A stretch of DNA of 64,000 nucleotides from Desertimonas sp963786985. GTDB taxonomy: Bacteria; Actinomycetota; Acidimicrobiia; Acidimicrobiales; Ilumatobacteraceae. A program made the position numbers and the translations under genes. Below are positions 40,885 to 49,600 of this stretch, in pieces (the stretch's first letter is position 1; each line of letters opens with the position of its first letter). The stretch spans positions 62,001 to 126,000 of the forward strand of contig CAWBBL010000027.1 of assembly GCA_963786985.1 (NCBI GenBank). Direction: 5' to 3'. The notes below the pieces were generated by a model that saw only the letters and a list, made by a program, of their open reading frames with translations, ran no database searches and was not told the origin of the DNA.

Positions 40885-40905
40885 ATGGTCTGTTGGTCCT
40901 ACCAT
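40885..40905. promoter_or_regulatory. Candidate GntR operator in the Rieske/amidohydrolase divergon
   Basis: TTGGTCCTACCAT (40893-40905; TGGT-N3-ACCA) with an adjoining ATGGTCTG half site at 40885. It overlaps the amidohydrolase -10, TACCAT (40900-40905). This is a looser match to the ATGGTCnGACCAT sites at 48284 and 63904. Confidence 0.5.
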
Positions 40906-40911
40906 ACCGAG

Positions 40912-42312
40912 ATGCCGGCGGCGACCGAGGTGCAGCCAACGGGCATCGATCTGCTGGTGGCGGGCGACTGGGTGTTGACGATGGATCGGGCGCGCACGAT
41001 GATCCGCGACGGTGCCGTGGCGGTGGACGACGGGCGGATCGTCGACGTCGGCCCGGCGGACGAACTGCAGCGCCGGTGGCGGCCGGCGTACCGGCTCGGC
41101 GGTGCCGATCGGCTCGTCATGCCCGGTCTCGTGAATGCCCACCAGCACCTCACCGGCGACCGGCTGGCCCGTTCGACGATCCCCGACACGATCTCGTCGC
41201 ACCAGGCGATCTTCGACTGGGCGGTGCCGCTGCACGCCGCCCACACCCCCGCCGATGAGGAGCTGTCGGCGACCCTCGGGCTCGTCGACGCCGCCACCAA
41301 GGGCGTCACGTTCACGGTCGAGGCGGGGACGGTCGGCCACCCCGAGCGGGTCCTCGCCGCCTTCGACCGGGTCGGCGTCGGCGGCACCCTCGGCACGTGG
41401 GGATCAGACTCCGATGGACTGCCGTTCGCCGGCGACGTCGCTGCCGTGCTCGATCGACAACGCCACGTGCTCGACCTCACCGCCGGCCATCCGCGAGTTG
41501 CCGGATGGGTGACTCTCGTCGGTCACGACCTGATGTCCGACGAGCTCGTCGTGACGGCCAGCCGGGCGGCGTCCGCCGCCGGCACGGCACTGACCTTTCA
41601 CCTGTCGCCCACTGACGCCGATGCCACGGCGTACCTGGCGCGCACGGGACGCCGCCCGGTCGAGCATCTCGAGGCCCTCGGCGTCCTCGGCGACCATGTC
41701 CTGATCGCTCACGGTCTGCACCTCGACGATGCGGAGTTGGACATCCTCGTGCGCACTGGCACGGCGCTGGCTGCCTGCCCGTGGGCATACCTGCGCCTCG
41801 CCCAGGGAGCGTCCAAAGCTGGCCGGCATGCCGAGTTCGTCGAACGCGGCGGACGGTTGGCCATCGGCTGCGATGCCGAGAATGCCGGCGACGCGGTCGA
41901 TGTGCTGCGCGCCGCGGCACTCGCTGTCGGGCTCGCCCGCGACGGCGGGGCCGCGCCCGTTCGGTTCAGCGCCCACGCCGCCCTCGAGCTGGCGACGATC
42001 GCCGGTGCTCAGGCAATCGGGTTGGGCGACGAGGTCGGGTCGTTGGAGGTCGGCAAACGCGCCGATGTCGTCGTCGTCGACACGAGCGGCCCGGGATGGA
42101 CGCCGCCCAGCGCCGATCCGGTGATCGGGCTGATCTGGGGTGGTGGCGGCGCGTCGGTGCGCGACGTCGTGGCGAGCGGCAGAGTCGTCGTCGAGGATCG
42201 GCGCTGCCTGACGGTTGACGCCGGCGCCCTCCGCGATGAAGCGCAAGAAGCGAGCGAGCGACTGCTCCACGACGCCGGACTCGACCCGCGTCCCGCCTGG
42301 CCGGTGCGCTGA
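40912..42312 (+). CDS. Metal-dependent amidohydrolase (deaminase-type)
   Basis: A 466-residue TIM-barrel hydrolase of the ATZ/TRZ-SsnA-guanine deaminase group. N-terminal beta sandwich IDLLVAGDWVLTMDRARTMIRDGAVAV, metal motif MPGLVNAHQHLTGDR (HxH), HGLHLDDAELDIL with the third His, and GCDAENAGD carrying the Asp; GSLEVGKRADVVVVD is the usual C-terminal return to the sandwich. Members deaminate or dechlorinate N-heterocycles such as guanine, 8-oxoguanine or triazines. Together with the divergent Rieske oxygenase and nearby importer this suggests N-heterocycle catabolism, but the substrate is not determined. TACCAT lies 6 nt before the ATG. Confidence 0.85.
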   Translation: MPAATEVQPTGIDLLVAGDWVLTMDRARTMIRDGAVAVDDGRIVDVGPADELQRRWRPAYRLGGADRLVMPGLVNAHQHLTGDRLARSTIPDTISSHQAIFDWAVPLHAAHTPADEELSATLGLVDAATKGVTFTVEAGTVGHPERVLAAFDRVGVGGTLGTWGSDSDGLPFAGDVAAVLDRQRHVLDLTAGHPRVAGWVTLVGHDLMSDELVVTASRAASAAGTALTFHLSPTDADATAYLARTGRRPVEHLEALGVLGDHVLIAHGLHLDDAELDILVRTGTALAACPWAYLRLAQGASKAGRHAEFVERGGRLAIGCDAENAGDAVDVLRAAALAVGLARDGGAAPVRFSAHAALELATIAGAQAIGLGDEVGSLEVGKRADVVVVDTSGPGWTPPSADPVIGLIWGGGGASVRDVVASGRVVVEDRRCLTVDAGALRDEAQEASERLLHDAGLDPRPAWPVR

Positions 42313-42320
42313 GCACGCCG

Positions 42321-43331
42321 TCAGCGCCGGCGGGCGTCCGGTTCGAGGCCCGGAGAAGTCCAGCCGGCGTCAGCGGGGTTGACGTCGGTGCCCGGGGCGA
42401 CGATCTCGTCGATGGCGTCGAGCGTGTCGGCTTCCAACGTCACGTCGACGGCCCCGAGCAGCTCGGTGAGCTGCTCGTGGGTGCGCGGTCCGAGGAGCAC
42501 CGACGACACCGCCGGATGCTCGGCCGCCCAGGCCAACGCCACGTGCACCAGCGGGAGGCCGGCCTGATCGGCGACGGCGCGCAGACGATCGACCGCCGCA
42601 GCCTTGGCTTCGTTGTGGCCATCGAAGTGCTCGGGATTGGTCGCTGCCCGGGTGCCCTCCGGGGCATCGCCCGCAGCCCGGTACTTGCCGGTCAGCCAGC
42701 CACCCGACAGCGGGCTCCACGGGATCACCCCGACGCCGTGGCGCTGACACGTCGGCAGGACGTCGCGTTCGATGTGTCGGCAGAGGATCGAATACGGCGG
42801 CTGCTCGGTGTGCGGTCCGGTGGCGTTGCGTCGAGCGGCTGCCCATCGCGCTTCGACGATCTGGTCGGCGGGGAACGTCGACGTACCCCAGTAGCGGATC
42901 TTGCCGGCGCGGACGAGATCGTCGAGGGCCGTGACGGTCTCCTCGATGGGCGTCGCCGGATCGGGTCGATGGATCTGGTACAGGTCGACGTGGTCGACGT
43001 CGAGGCGGCGCAGGCTCTCGTCGATCGCCCGCATGACCCAGCGCCGGGAGTTTCCCCGGCGGTTGACGTCGTCGCCCATCGACCCATGGAACTTGGTCGC
43101 CAGCACGACGTCGTCGCGCCGTCCGGCAATCGCCCGCCCGACGATCAGCTCGTTCTCCCCGGCGCCGTAGACGTCGGCGGTGTCGATGAGGTTGATCCCC
43201 GAGTCGATCGCCCGCTGGATGATCCGGGCACACTCGGCGAGGTCGCGGTTGCCCCACACCCCGAGGACCATCGTGCCGAGCCCGAAACGGCTCACCTGGA
43301 GACCGGTCGCGCCAAGCGGGCGGTACTCCAC
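42321..43331 (-). CDS. Aldo/keto reductase
   Basis: An NADPH-dependent (beta/alpha)8 oxidoreductase of 336 residues. The catalytic tetrad is visible: D and Y in LIDTADVYGAGENE, K in VVLATKFHG, H in YQIHRPDPATP. It resembles the YghZ/potassium-channel-beta group of AKRs. GTG 43331 is 2 bp after the stop of the upstream permease, so it is probably co-transcribed with the importer; it may reduce a carbonyl in the same pathway. It is convergent with the amidohydrolase, 8 bp away. Confidence 0.87.
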   Translation of the reverse strand: MEYRPLGATGLQVSRFGLGTMVLGVWGNRDLAECARIIQRAIDSGINLIDTADVYGAGENELIVGRAIAGRRDDVVLATKFHGSMGDDVNRRGNSRRWVMRAIDESLRRLDVDHVDLYQIHRPDPATPIEETVTALDDLVRAGKIRYWGTSTFPADQIVEARWAAARRNATGPHTEQPPYSILCRHIERDVLPTCQRHGVGVIPWSPLSGGWLTGKYRAAGDAPEGTRAATNPEHFDGHNEAKAAAVDRLRAVADQAGLPLVHVALAWAAEHPAVSSVLLGPRTHEQLTELLGAVDVTLEADTLDAIDEIVAPGTDVNPADAGWTSPGLEPDARRR

Positions 43332-43333
43332 TG

Positions 43334-44264
43334 TTACGTCAGCCCTCTGATGAAGGGTTGGGCCAGAGCTCGTGGCTGGCGGACGCGGGTCGCGAACAAC
43401 AACATCACAGCGAGGGCTACCACATATGGGGCGGCGTCGAGGACGAACGGGTCGATCTCGTAGCCCTGCACAGGAATGGCGATCGTCAACGCCTCGACGA
43501 ACCCGAACAGGATGCAACCGAGGACCGTGCCGCGCAGCGTCCAGCCGCCGAAGATCACGGCGGCGATGGCGATGAACCCGCGGCCGTTGACGACGTTCGG
43601 CTGGAACTGGTTGACCTGGCCGAGGACGAGGAACGCCCCGCCGAACCCGGACGTCAGACCGCACAGGTAGACGGCGTGGCGACGGCGGGCGTTGACGTCG
43701 ATGCCCGACACGTCGGCGGCTTCGGGTCGCTCCCCGACAGCCCGCGCATCGAGTCCCCAACGGGTGCGGTAGACCAGCCACCACAGCGCCGGTACGAGAA
43801 CGTAGACGAGGTACGCCGGCCACGGGCGGGCGAACAGCGCCTCGCCGACGAGGGGCAGCTCGGCGAGGACCGGAATTCGCCACACGGGCGCTCTCGATGC
43901 GCGGTAGGTCGATGACCGTGTCGAGGTAGGCGGTCAGCCCGAGCACGAGGACATTGAGGGCGAGCCCGACGACGAATTGGTTGGCAGTGAGTCGGTGGCT
44001 GAGATTGGCCTGGGCGAACGCCACGACGAACCCGGCGACGCAGCCGACGAGCACACCGGCGACACCGCCCCACGGTGCCCAATAGCTGCCCAGGGCGGCA
44101 CCGAACGCCCCGGCGAGCAACATCCCCTCGACCGAGATGTTCAACGCTCCGGCCCGTTCCGCCACCCACTCCCCGGTGGCCGCGAACAGGAACACCACCG
44201 AGAGCTGGAACGCGCTGACGTACAACGCTTCGGCTCCGAAGACGTCGCCGAGGGCACCGCTCAT
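43334..44264 (-). pseudogene. BMP-type ABC importer permease 2, frameshifted
   Basis: The permease of a nucleoside-type importer is split between two frames. From ATG 44264 (MSGALGDVFGAEALYVSAFQ) about 125 residues run through NISVEGMLLAGAFGAALGSYWAP and LTANQFVVGLALNVLVLGLTAYLDTVIDLPRIES. At about 43880-43895 the sense moves to another frame (PVWRIPVLAELPLVGEALF...), which continues through ERPEAADVSGIDVNARR to the stop at 43334. Joined, they give a normal permease of about 310 residues. A single indel in GAGAGCGCCCGTG would account for it. If real, the importer would lack one of its two permeases; a sequencing error is equally possible. A GTG at 44327 would add 21 repeat-encoded residues. 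Confidence 0.82.
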
Positions 44265-44267
44265 TGC

Positions 44268-44326
44268 GTTCCCCGGCCACGCAGGCCGTCGCTGGCCACT
44301 CGTTCGCTGGCGCTCACTCGTTCGCA
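44268..44326 (+). repeat. Start-codon repeat core at permease 2
   Basis: A full 59-bp core, GTTCCCCGGCCACGCAGG through TCGTTCGCA. It lies between the two permease genes. The GTTCCCC end is 3 bp from ATG 44264 and reads away from that gene, the opposite orientation to the galU and bkdB arrays. Confidence 0.85.
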
Positions 44327-44343
44327 CCGGTGCCCAGCCGTCT

Positions 44344-45540
44344 TCACGCGGCGCTCCCGGCGAGGCTCGGTTCGGCGGCGATCACCTGTCGCCGCGCGGC
44401 GCGGAACGTCCCGGCGTGTTCGATCGCCGGGGGGATGAGCAGCGCCAGCACGAGCAGCGCTTGAACCACATCGGTCATCCGCCGGTCGACTCCGGTGGCG
44501 GCGAGGAAGCTCGATCCGGTGCGCAAGGCGGCGAAGACGAACGCCGTGGGGATCGCCACAAGAACGCGGTTGCGGGCGACGAGGGCGATGAGCAGGCCAT
44601 CCCAGCCAAAGTTCCCTGAATAGCCGACGGACAACCGATCACCAGATGCCCCACCCGTCAGCAGCACCGCCCCAGCGACGCCGGCGAAGCACCCCGAGGC
44701 GACGAGTACGGCGGCGGTCAGCGGTCCGCGTGGCACGCCGAAGCGCTGGGCCGCTCGGGGGTTGAGGCCGAGGACGTCGACGCGGGCACCCAGGCGGGTT
44801 CGTCCGACGAGATAGGCGACGACCGCGGTCACGCCCAGGGCGAGGATGACTGCGGAGTCGATGCGGTTGCCGAACAGATCGAGGTTGGGCAGCCGGGTGT
44901 CGAACGGGATCTGCTCGCCGGAGTTGATGTGGCGGGTGCGTTCGGCGCGATCACCGAGTAGCCAGTCGTGACGCAAGGCGAACGTCAGCAACGGAAAGGC
45001 GATGAACGTCAACAGCAGCGTGGTGAGTACTTCGGGCACGTTGCGCCACACCTTGAGCAGGGCGGCGATGCCGGCCCACAGACCTCCGCCGATCGCCGCG
45101 GCGACCAACGCGCCGGCGATGACGAGCGGCCCCGGCCCAGGGAGGCGGACGGCCACGTAGGCGGCGAAGCAGGCCCCGATCAGCAACTGCCCTTCCTGGC
45201 CGATGTTGATCAGGCCGGCGCGGGTCGCCACGATCGCCCCGACGGCGACGATCAACAATGGCGCCATCGTCGTGAGCGTGAGCCCCCAGGCACCGGGGGA
45301 GCGGATGCTCCCGTCGATCAGCGCCGACCACACCGCCCGGGCCGATCCCCCGGTCGCCGACACGAGGAGGGCCGAGAGCAGCAGGGCGCCGGCAATCGAT
45401 GCCGCGTACAGCGCGACGGTGCGCCCGTGCGCAGATGCGCGCGACCGGGCGCCTGCCCCGCCTGCGTGGCGCCGGAACGGCGACGTGGAGCGGCCGGCCG
45501 CGGCCGGCGTGGCCGGGGAACGCACTGAACGGCTACGCAC
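44344..45540 (-). CDS. BMP-type ABC importer permease 1
   Basis: An inner-membrane permease of 398 residues of the branched-chain/BmpD-type fold (GAIVATRAGLINIGQEGQLLIGACFAAYV, then NVPEVLTTLLLTFIAFPLL and GYSGNFGWDGLLIALVARN). This type imports nucleosides, purines or similar in characterised systems (YufP, NupP, Med-BmpD). GTG 45540 overlaps the ATPase stop. The first about 40 residues (RSRSVRSPATPAAAGRSTSPFRRHAGG) come from a degenerate start-site repeat and form a basic extension not usual in the family. Confidence 0.88.
   Translation of the reverse strand: MRSRSVRSPATPAAAGRSTSPFRRHAGGAGARSRASAHGRTVALYAASIAGALLLSALLVSATGGSARAVWSALIDGSIRSPGAWGLTLTTMAPLLIVAVGAIVATRAGLINIGQEGQLLIGACFAAYVAVRLPGPGPLVIAGALVAAAIGGGLWAGIAALLKVWRNVPEVLTTLLLTFIAFPLLTFALRHDWLLGDRAERTRHINSGEQIPFDTRLPNLDLFGNRIDSAVILALGVTAVVAYLVGRTRLGARVDVLGLNPRAAQRFGVPRGPLTAAVLVASGCFAGVAGAVLLTGGASGDRLSVGYSGNFGWDGLLIALVARNRVLVAIPTAFVFAALRTGSSFLAATGVDRRMTDVVQALLVLALLIPPAIEHAGTFRAARRQVIAAEPSLAGSAA
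45463..45521 (-). repeat. Degenerate start-codon repeat at permease 1
   Basis: On the minus strand from 45521: GTTCCCCGGCCACGCCGG, followed by GGCCGGCCGCTCC and a diverged remainder. It is translated as the N-terminus of permease 1, 19 bp after its GTG. Confidence 0.55.
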
Positions 45541-47113
45541 TCACTCCGCCCATCAGCAGGCCGATCCTCTCGACATCGGCGACAGCCCGAGTCATCTCAC
45601 CGCGGATCTGCCCACGGTGGATCACGACGATCCGGTCGGCGAGAGCGAGGATCTCCTCCAACTCGCTGGAGATCAGCAGCACGGCAATGCCCCGGTCCGC
45701 CGCGGCGCGCAGGCGTTGGCCGATGAACTCGATGGCCCCGACGTCGAGGCCCCGACACGGCTGCGACGCCACGAGCACGGTCGGTTCGGCGGCCAACTCA
45801 CGGGCGAGCACGACGCGCTGCTGGTTGCCACCCGACAGCGACGCGAACGGGGCATCCGGGCCGCCACAGTCGATCCCGAACTCATCGATCAAGGCGACCG
45901 CTCGCCGGCGCCGGGCTGCACGATCGATGCGCCCCAGGGCGGCTCCCCGCCCGAGCTCGCCGAGCGCCAGGTTCTCGGCGACGCTGAGCGCCAGCACGCA
46001 CCCGGCGTCGTGACGATCTTCGGGGATCAGCCCGATGCCCGCCTCGCCCATCTTCCCGGCCCGGCCGGTGGGCACCGCGCGACCACCAACCTCCACGCTG
46101 CCGGCGTCGAGGGGCAGCAGGCTGCCGAGGACGTCGGCCAGCTCAGTTTGGCCATTGCCCTCGACGCCCGCGACGCCGACCAGCTCGCCGCCGTGGACGT
46201 CGAGCGACAGGTGGTCGAGGACCGCCCGACCATGGCGAACGACGACGGCGTCGTTGATCCGCAATACCGGCGGTCCGATCGCTGACACCCGCGGGGCCGA
46301 CGTCGCCATCTCCACTTCCCCGACCAGCCCCAGAGCGAGTGCCTCGTGGCGCAGCGAGACCGGTCGTCCGACCATCGCCTGGGCCAGCGTCGGTGCGTCG
46401 GCGTCGCTCGTGGCCATTGCGTCGACGACCCGGCCGCGCCGGAAGATGGTGACGACGTCGGTGGCGTGCAGGATCTCGTCGAGCTTGTGGCTGACGAGGG
46501 CCACCGCCTTGCGCTCGGCGGCCACGGCGATGCGCAACACGGCGAACAGCTGCTCGGACTCCTGGGGGGTGAGCACCGATGTCGGTTCGTCGAAGATCAC
46601 GATGTCGGGATCACGGCGCAGACACTTGACGATCTCGACCCGCTGGCGAGATCCGGCGGTGAGTTCACCGACGACAGCATCGGGATCGAGACCGAGGCCG
46701 TAGCGCTCGCCGATCTCGCCGACGAGGTTGCGGGCCGCTCGGCGGTCCAGTCTTCCGCTCTCACCGAGGGCGACGTTCTCCCACACCCGCAACTCGTCGA
46801 CGAGGCTGAAGTGCTGGTGGACCATGCCGATGCCGAGGGCGGCGGCCGTTTGCGGGTCGGTGATCTCCTGCCTGGCGCCGTCAATCCGGATCTCGCCACT
46901 GTCTGGGGAGACGAGGCCGATGAGGATCCGCATCAGCGTCGACTTGCCCGCTCCGTTCTCCCCGAGGATGCCGTGCACCTCGCCGCGGTGGAGGTCGAGG
47001 TCGACGCCGTCGCAGGCCACGACGTGGCCGTAGCGCTTGGTGACGTTGCGGATGGCGACGGCGGGGTGCAGTCGGTCGCCTTCGGCGATCGACGGCACCA
47101 GAGCGTCTCTCAT
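45533..47113 (-). CDS. BMP-type ABC importer ATPase (double domain)
   Basis: 526 residues with two ABC domains. Domain 1: Walker A GENGAGKST, HQHFSLVDEL, signature-like LTAGSRQRVEI, IFDEPTSVLT and VSHKLDE. Domain 2: a degenerate Walker A (GVEGNGQTEL), IPEDRHDAGCVL, signature LSGGNQQRVVLAREL. This asymmetry is typical of the nucleoside/sugar-type ATPases (YufO, RbsA-like). ATG 47113 lies 4 bp after the binding-protein stop. It powers the importer with permeases 1 and 2. Confidence 0.92.
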   Translation of the reverse strand: MRDALVPSIAEGDRLHPAVAIRNVTKRYGHVVACDGVDLDLHRGEVHGILGENGAGKSTLMRILIGLVSPDSGEIRIDGARQEITDPQTAAALGIGMVHQHFSLVDELRVWENVALGESGRLDRRAARNLVGEIGERYGLGLDPDAVVGELTAGSRQRVEIVKCLRRDPDIVIFDEPTSVLTPQESEQLFAVLRIAVAAERKAVALVSHKLDEILHATDVVTIFRRGRVVDAMATSDADAPTLAQAMVGRPVSLRHEALALGLVGEVEMATSAPRVSAIGPPVLRINDAVVVRHGRAVLDHLSLDVHGGELVGVAGVEGNGQTELADVLGSLLPLDAGSVEVGGRAVPTGRAGKMGEAGIGLIPEDRHDAGCVLALSVAENLALGELGRGAALGRIDRAARRRRAVALIDEFGIDCGGPDAPFASLSGGNQQRVVLARELAAEPTVLVASQPCRGLDVGAIEFIGQRLRAAADRGIAVLLISSELEEILALADRIVVIHRGQIRGEMTRAVADVERIGLLMGGVSA

Positions 47114-47117
47114 CGGT

Positions 47118-48254
47118 TCAACCCGTGGTGACGGGTGCTCCCCCTCCGTAGGCCTCGCCCTTGATCGCCCCGAACAACTCGTCGAACTCGCCGGCGGCGA
47201 TCTGGTCGCGAACGTCTTGCAGCGCCGCTTCCTGCTCCGGAGTGGCGTCGCAGAACTCGGCCCCGACCGGTTCGAAGTCACCGACCAGGAAGAACTTCGC
47301 CTCGCCCTCGGACAGCTCGCCGGCGATGATCGAACGCATGCTCTCGGTGACGTAGACGCCGGCGTCGAAGACCACGGCGATCTGGTAGTCGACCTCGTCG
47401 CGCTCACACGCATCCGCCGGTCCCGGGGCCATCGTGATGATCCCGTCCTCGTTGGCGAGTGACGCAACGGCCTCCTGGGAGCCGCCGAGGAACGGGTACA
47501 CGGCCCCGACACCGTCGGCAACGGCCTGGTTGTACGCCTCGGTCGCCCCGGCGACGTCGTTGAAGTCGCCGGTCGGAATGTAGGTCGCCGTGAACGAGTC
47601 GTCGACCGCCTGCAGCCCGGCTTCGAAGGCGAGGAATGCCTCGCGCTCGAAATCGAGGTCGCAGCACCCGAGGAACGCCGCCGATGTCGCGTCCGTGTCC
47701 TGGAGGAGCAACCCGGTGGCGTACCCGGCGGTATAGCTGATCTGTGACGAGTCGTCGCGCGCCTGGGCAATCCCGGGCGCGTCGGCGAGCCCGGCACCAC
47801 AGTTGCAGTACCAGAAGATCTCGGCGAACTCCTCGCTGAGCGCGGGTAGCGGATCGGACAGCTCGCCGGCGCCGACGGCGATCACGTCGACGTTCTGGCG
47901 GGCCAGGTTGCGCAGCTCGGTCTCCGCCTGGGCCGGGTCGACGTTGTCGACGATGATCGGCTCCTCGAAGCCGTTCTCCTCGGACAGCTGGGTGATGCCG
48001 TCGACCATGGCCTGGTAGTAACCGCCGTCATCGCGGGGTCCGGGTGTGGCAACGCCGATGACGACGACGCCGTCGCCGTTCGTGTCGAGGTCGACCGCCG
48101 CCGATGCCCCGGTGCCCTCCGTCGTCGCCGCGGTGTCGGTCGGCGGTTCGGTGGTGGCTGCCGCGAGACCGGCCGCCGGGACGAGACCGGCGACGGTGGC
48201 CAGGACCAGCATCGCGGTGCGGTGCCGGCCGATCAGTGTGTGGATCGATGTCAC
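47118..48254 (-). CDS. BMP family ABC transporter substrate-binding protein
   Basis: A secreted protein of 378 residues: signal peptide RTAMLVLATVAGLVPAAGLAAAT, no lipobox Cys, an acidic Thr-rich linker and a periplasmic-binding fold of the BMP type (VVVIGVATPGPRDDGGYYQAMVDGITQL, VDVIAVGAGELSDPLPALSEEF, GAVYPFLGGSQEAVASLAN). Characterised members bind purine nucleosides or related compounds. Unusual are the cysteine pairs FWYCNCGAG and LGCCDLD. GTG 48254 has AGGGGG 6 nt upstream, so this transcript does have a leader, in contrast to most here. An ATGGTCAGACCAT palindrome lies 30 bp upstream. Confidence 0.88.
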   Translation of the reverse strand: MTSIHTLIGRHRTAMLVLATVAGLVPAAGLAAATTEPPTDTAATTEGTGASAAVDLDTNGDGVVVIGVATPGPRDDGGYYQAMVDGITQLSEENGFEEPIIVDNVDPAQAETELRNLARQNVDVIAVGAGELSDPLPALSEEFAEIFWYCNCGAGLADAPGIAQARDDSSQISYTAGYATGLLLQDTDATSAAFLGCCDLDFEREAFLAFEAGLQAVDDSFTATYIPTGDFNDVAGATEAYNQAVADGVGAVYPFLGGSQEAVASLANEDGIITMAPGPADACERDEVDYQIAVVFDAGVYVTESMRSIIAGELSEGEAKFFLVGDFEPVGAEFCDATPEQEAALQDVRDQIAAGEFDELFGAIKGEAYGGGAPVTTG

Positions 48255-48283
48255 GCTTTTCCCCCTCAGACGAGTCTGGACTG

Positions 48284-48296
48284 ATGGTCAGACCAT
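48284..48296. promoter_or_regulatory. GntR-type operator, importer promoter
   Basis: Perfect palindrome ATGGTCAGACCAT in the 43-bp gap between Rieske 2 and the binding-protein gene. With its flank CTG it differs by one base from the site upstream of the GntR gene (63904). Confidence 0.72.
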
Positions 48297-48297
48297 T

Positions 48298-49485
48298 TCA
48301 GCCATCGTATGACGCAGCGCCGACCGTCGGCCAATGGCGGCGATAGCGCTGCACCAACCAACGGTTGAACTGGACGTGGCTCTCCTCTTGCCACGAGTAG
48401 CGACCCCGCGGCGCAAAGCGCGAGCGGAGGCCGCGCTGCACTTTCGTCGTGGCATCCTGATCCTGTTGCACGAACACCTGGACGCCGACGTCGGACAGCT
48501 TGAGTTTGTGTTCGAACAGCGGATCGTCGAGTGCCGAGGGATCGAAGAGGTAGCCGATCTCGACGTCGATCGTTTCCGGCCCGGTGGGGCGCACGAGGAA
48601 GAAGAAGCACTGGTCGGGGGCTGTCCCGAAGCACAGCGTCGGCGGGACGAGGGCGAACGTCGATCGCCATCGCTGTTCCTCGGCGAGCTTCGGGAACAGC
48701 GGCATGATCGCCTGGTGGGTGGCATTGAAGCCGCCGTCACGGTGCGTGTAGCCGGCCGTGCGGAAGATGACGTTGGAGGCGTCGTCCCACGGCACGGGGA
48801 ACGACGTCATCGACGACGGGCAGAAGTCCTGGACGAATTGGTGCAGGCGATTGGCGTGGTAGCCGTCGTTGAAGTTCTCGAACATCACCTTCCAGTTCCA
48901 CGGCATCCCTTCGAGGGTGAACGTGCCGGGGCAGACGGCATCGGCGAGGTCGTAGTTGGCGAGATACGGCTCGTAGCGCTCGAGTGTCGGGGCGAGCGGC
49001 GGTGCCGCGGCGTCGAGGTTGACGAACACGAAGCCCTGCCACTCCTCGACCTGCAGCCGGGGGAGGCCCCAGTCGGACTTCTCGAATGCCGCGGTGCGCT
49101 CCATGGCCGGGGCGCCGAGGAGCCGGCCGTCGAGGGCGTAGGTCCAGTGGTGGTAGGGGCACTTGAGGGTCGTCGCGTTGCCGGTTCCGTCACACACCTG
49201 CATCGCTCGGTGGCGGCACACCGCGGAGAGGGCGTTGACGGTGCCGGTCTTGTCGCGGGCAACGATGATCGGTTCGTTGCCGAGCGTCGTGGTGAACCAG
49301 TCACCGCGGTTGGGTATCCGCGCCGATCGACCGACGCACAGCCACTCGTGGGCGAACACGGCGTCGAGCTCGAACTGCAGCACCTCCGCCGAGGTGTACA
49401 GCACGGGTGGAAGTGTGGAGGCCTTGGCGACGTCGGTGACCGAATCGTCGAGGCTGGCCAGCAGGGCGTCGTCGAGCACGGTCAT
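48298..49485 (-). CDS. Rieske [2Fe-2S] ring-hydroxylating oxygenase alpha subunit
   Basis: A 395-residue oxygenase. Rieske cluster CRHRAMQVCDGTGNATTLKC...HHW (C-x-H, C-x2-H), iron site ENFNDGYHANRLH (N/D-x2-H-x4-H), then the SRPBCC domain. It resembles choline/carnitine monooxygenase- and aromatic dioxygenase-like alpha subunits; substrate unknown. ATG 49485 is preceded by GGGAG at 8 nt. A terminator-like hairpin separates it from the upstream acyl-CoA synthetase. No beta subunit or reductase is adjacent. The gene ends 2 bp before the importer operator, so it may form a leader transcript to the importer. Confidence 0.87.
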   Translation of the reverse strand: MTVLDDALLASLDDSVTDVAKASTLPPVLYTSAEVLQFELDAVFAHEWLCVGRSARIPNRGDWFTTTLGNEPIIVARDKTGTVNALSAVCRHRAMQVCDGTGNATTLKCPYHHWTYALDGRLLGAPAMERTAAFEKSDWGLPRLQVEEWQGFVFVNLDAAAPPLAPTLERYEPYLANYDLADAVCPGTFTLEGMPWNWKVMFENFNDGYHANRLHQFVQDFCPSSMTSFPVPWDDASNVIFRTAGYTHRDGGFNATHQAIMPLFPKLAEEQRWRSTFALVPPTLCFGTAPDQCFFFLVRPTGPETIDVEIGYLFDPSALDDPLFEHKLKLSDVGVQVFVQQDQDATTKVQRGLRSRFAPRGRYSWQEESHVQFNRWLVQRYRRHWPTVGAASYDG

Positions 49486-49554
49486 TCGGTGAGCTCCCTT
49501 CGCCTTCCAATGATGGCGGACGCGAGGCGTCGACAGCGAGCGCGACGTTTGGGC

Positions 49555-49587
49555 CACGACCTACGACGACGGTTGTCGTAGGTCGTG
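49555..49587. terminator. 13-bp hairpin after the acyl-CoA synthetase
   Basis: Perfect arms CACGACCTACGAC / GTCGTAGGTCGTG with a 7-nt loop, between the stop of the synthetase (49601) and the start of Rieske 2 (49485). Probably ends the synthetase transcript; no U-tract. Confidence 0.65.
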
Positions 49588-49600
49588 ACCCAGAGTCCGT

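Noticed and set aside
40141..40911. Forward open frame upstream of the amidohydrolase ATG, antisense to the Rieske gene
   Set aside because: The amidohydrolase domain starts only after 40912, and a -10 plus operator lie just before that ATG, so the upstream part is a shadow.
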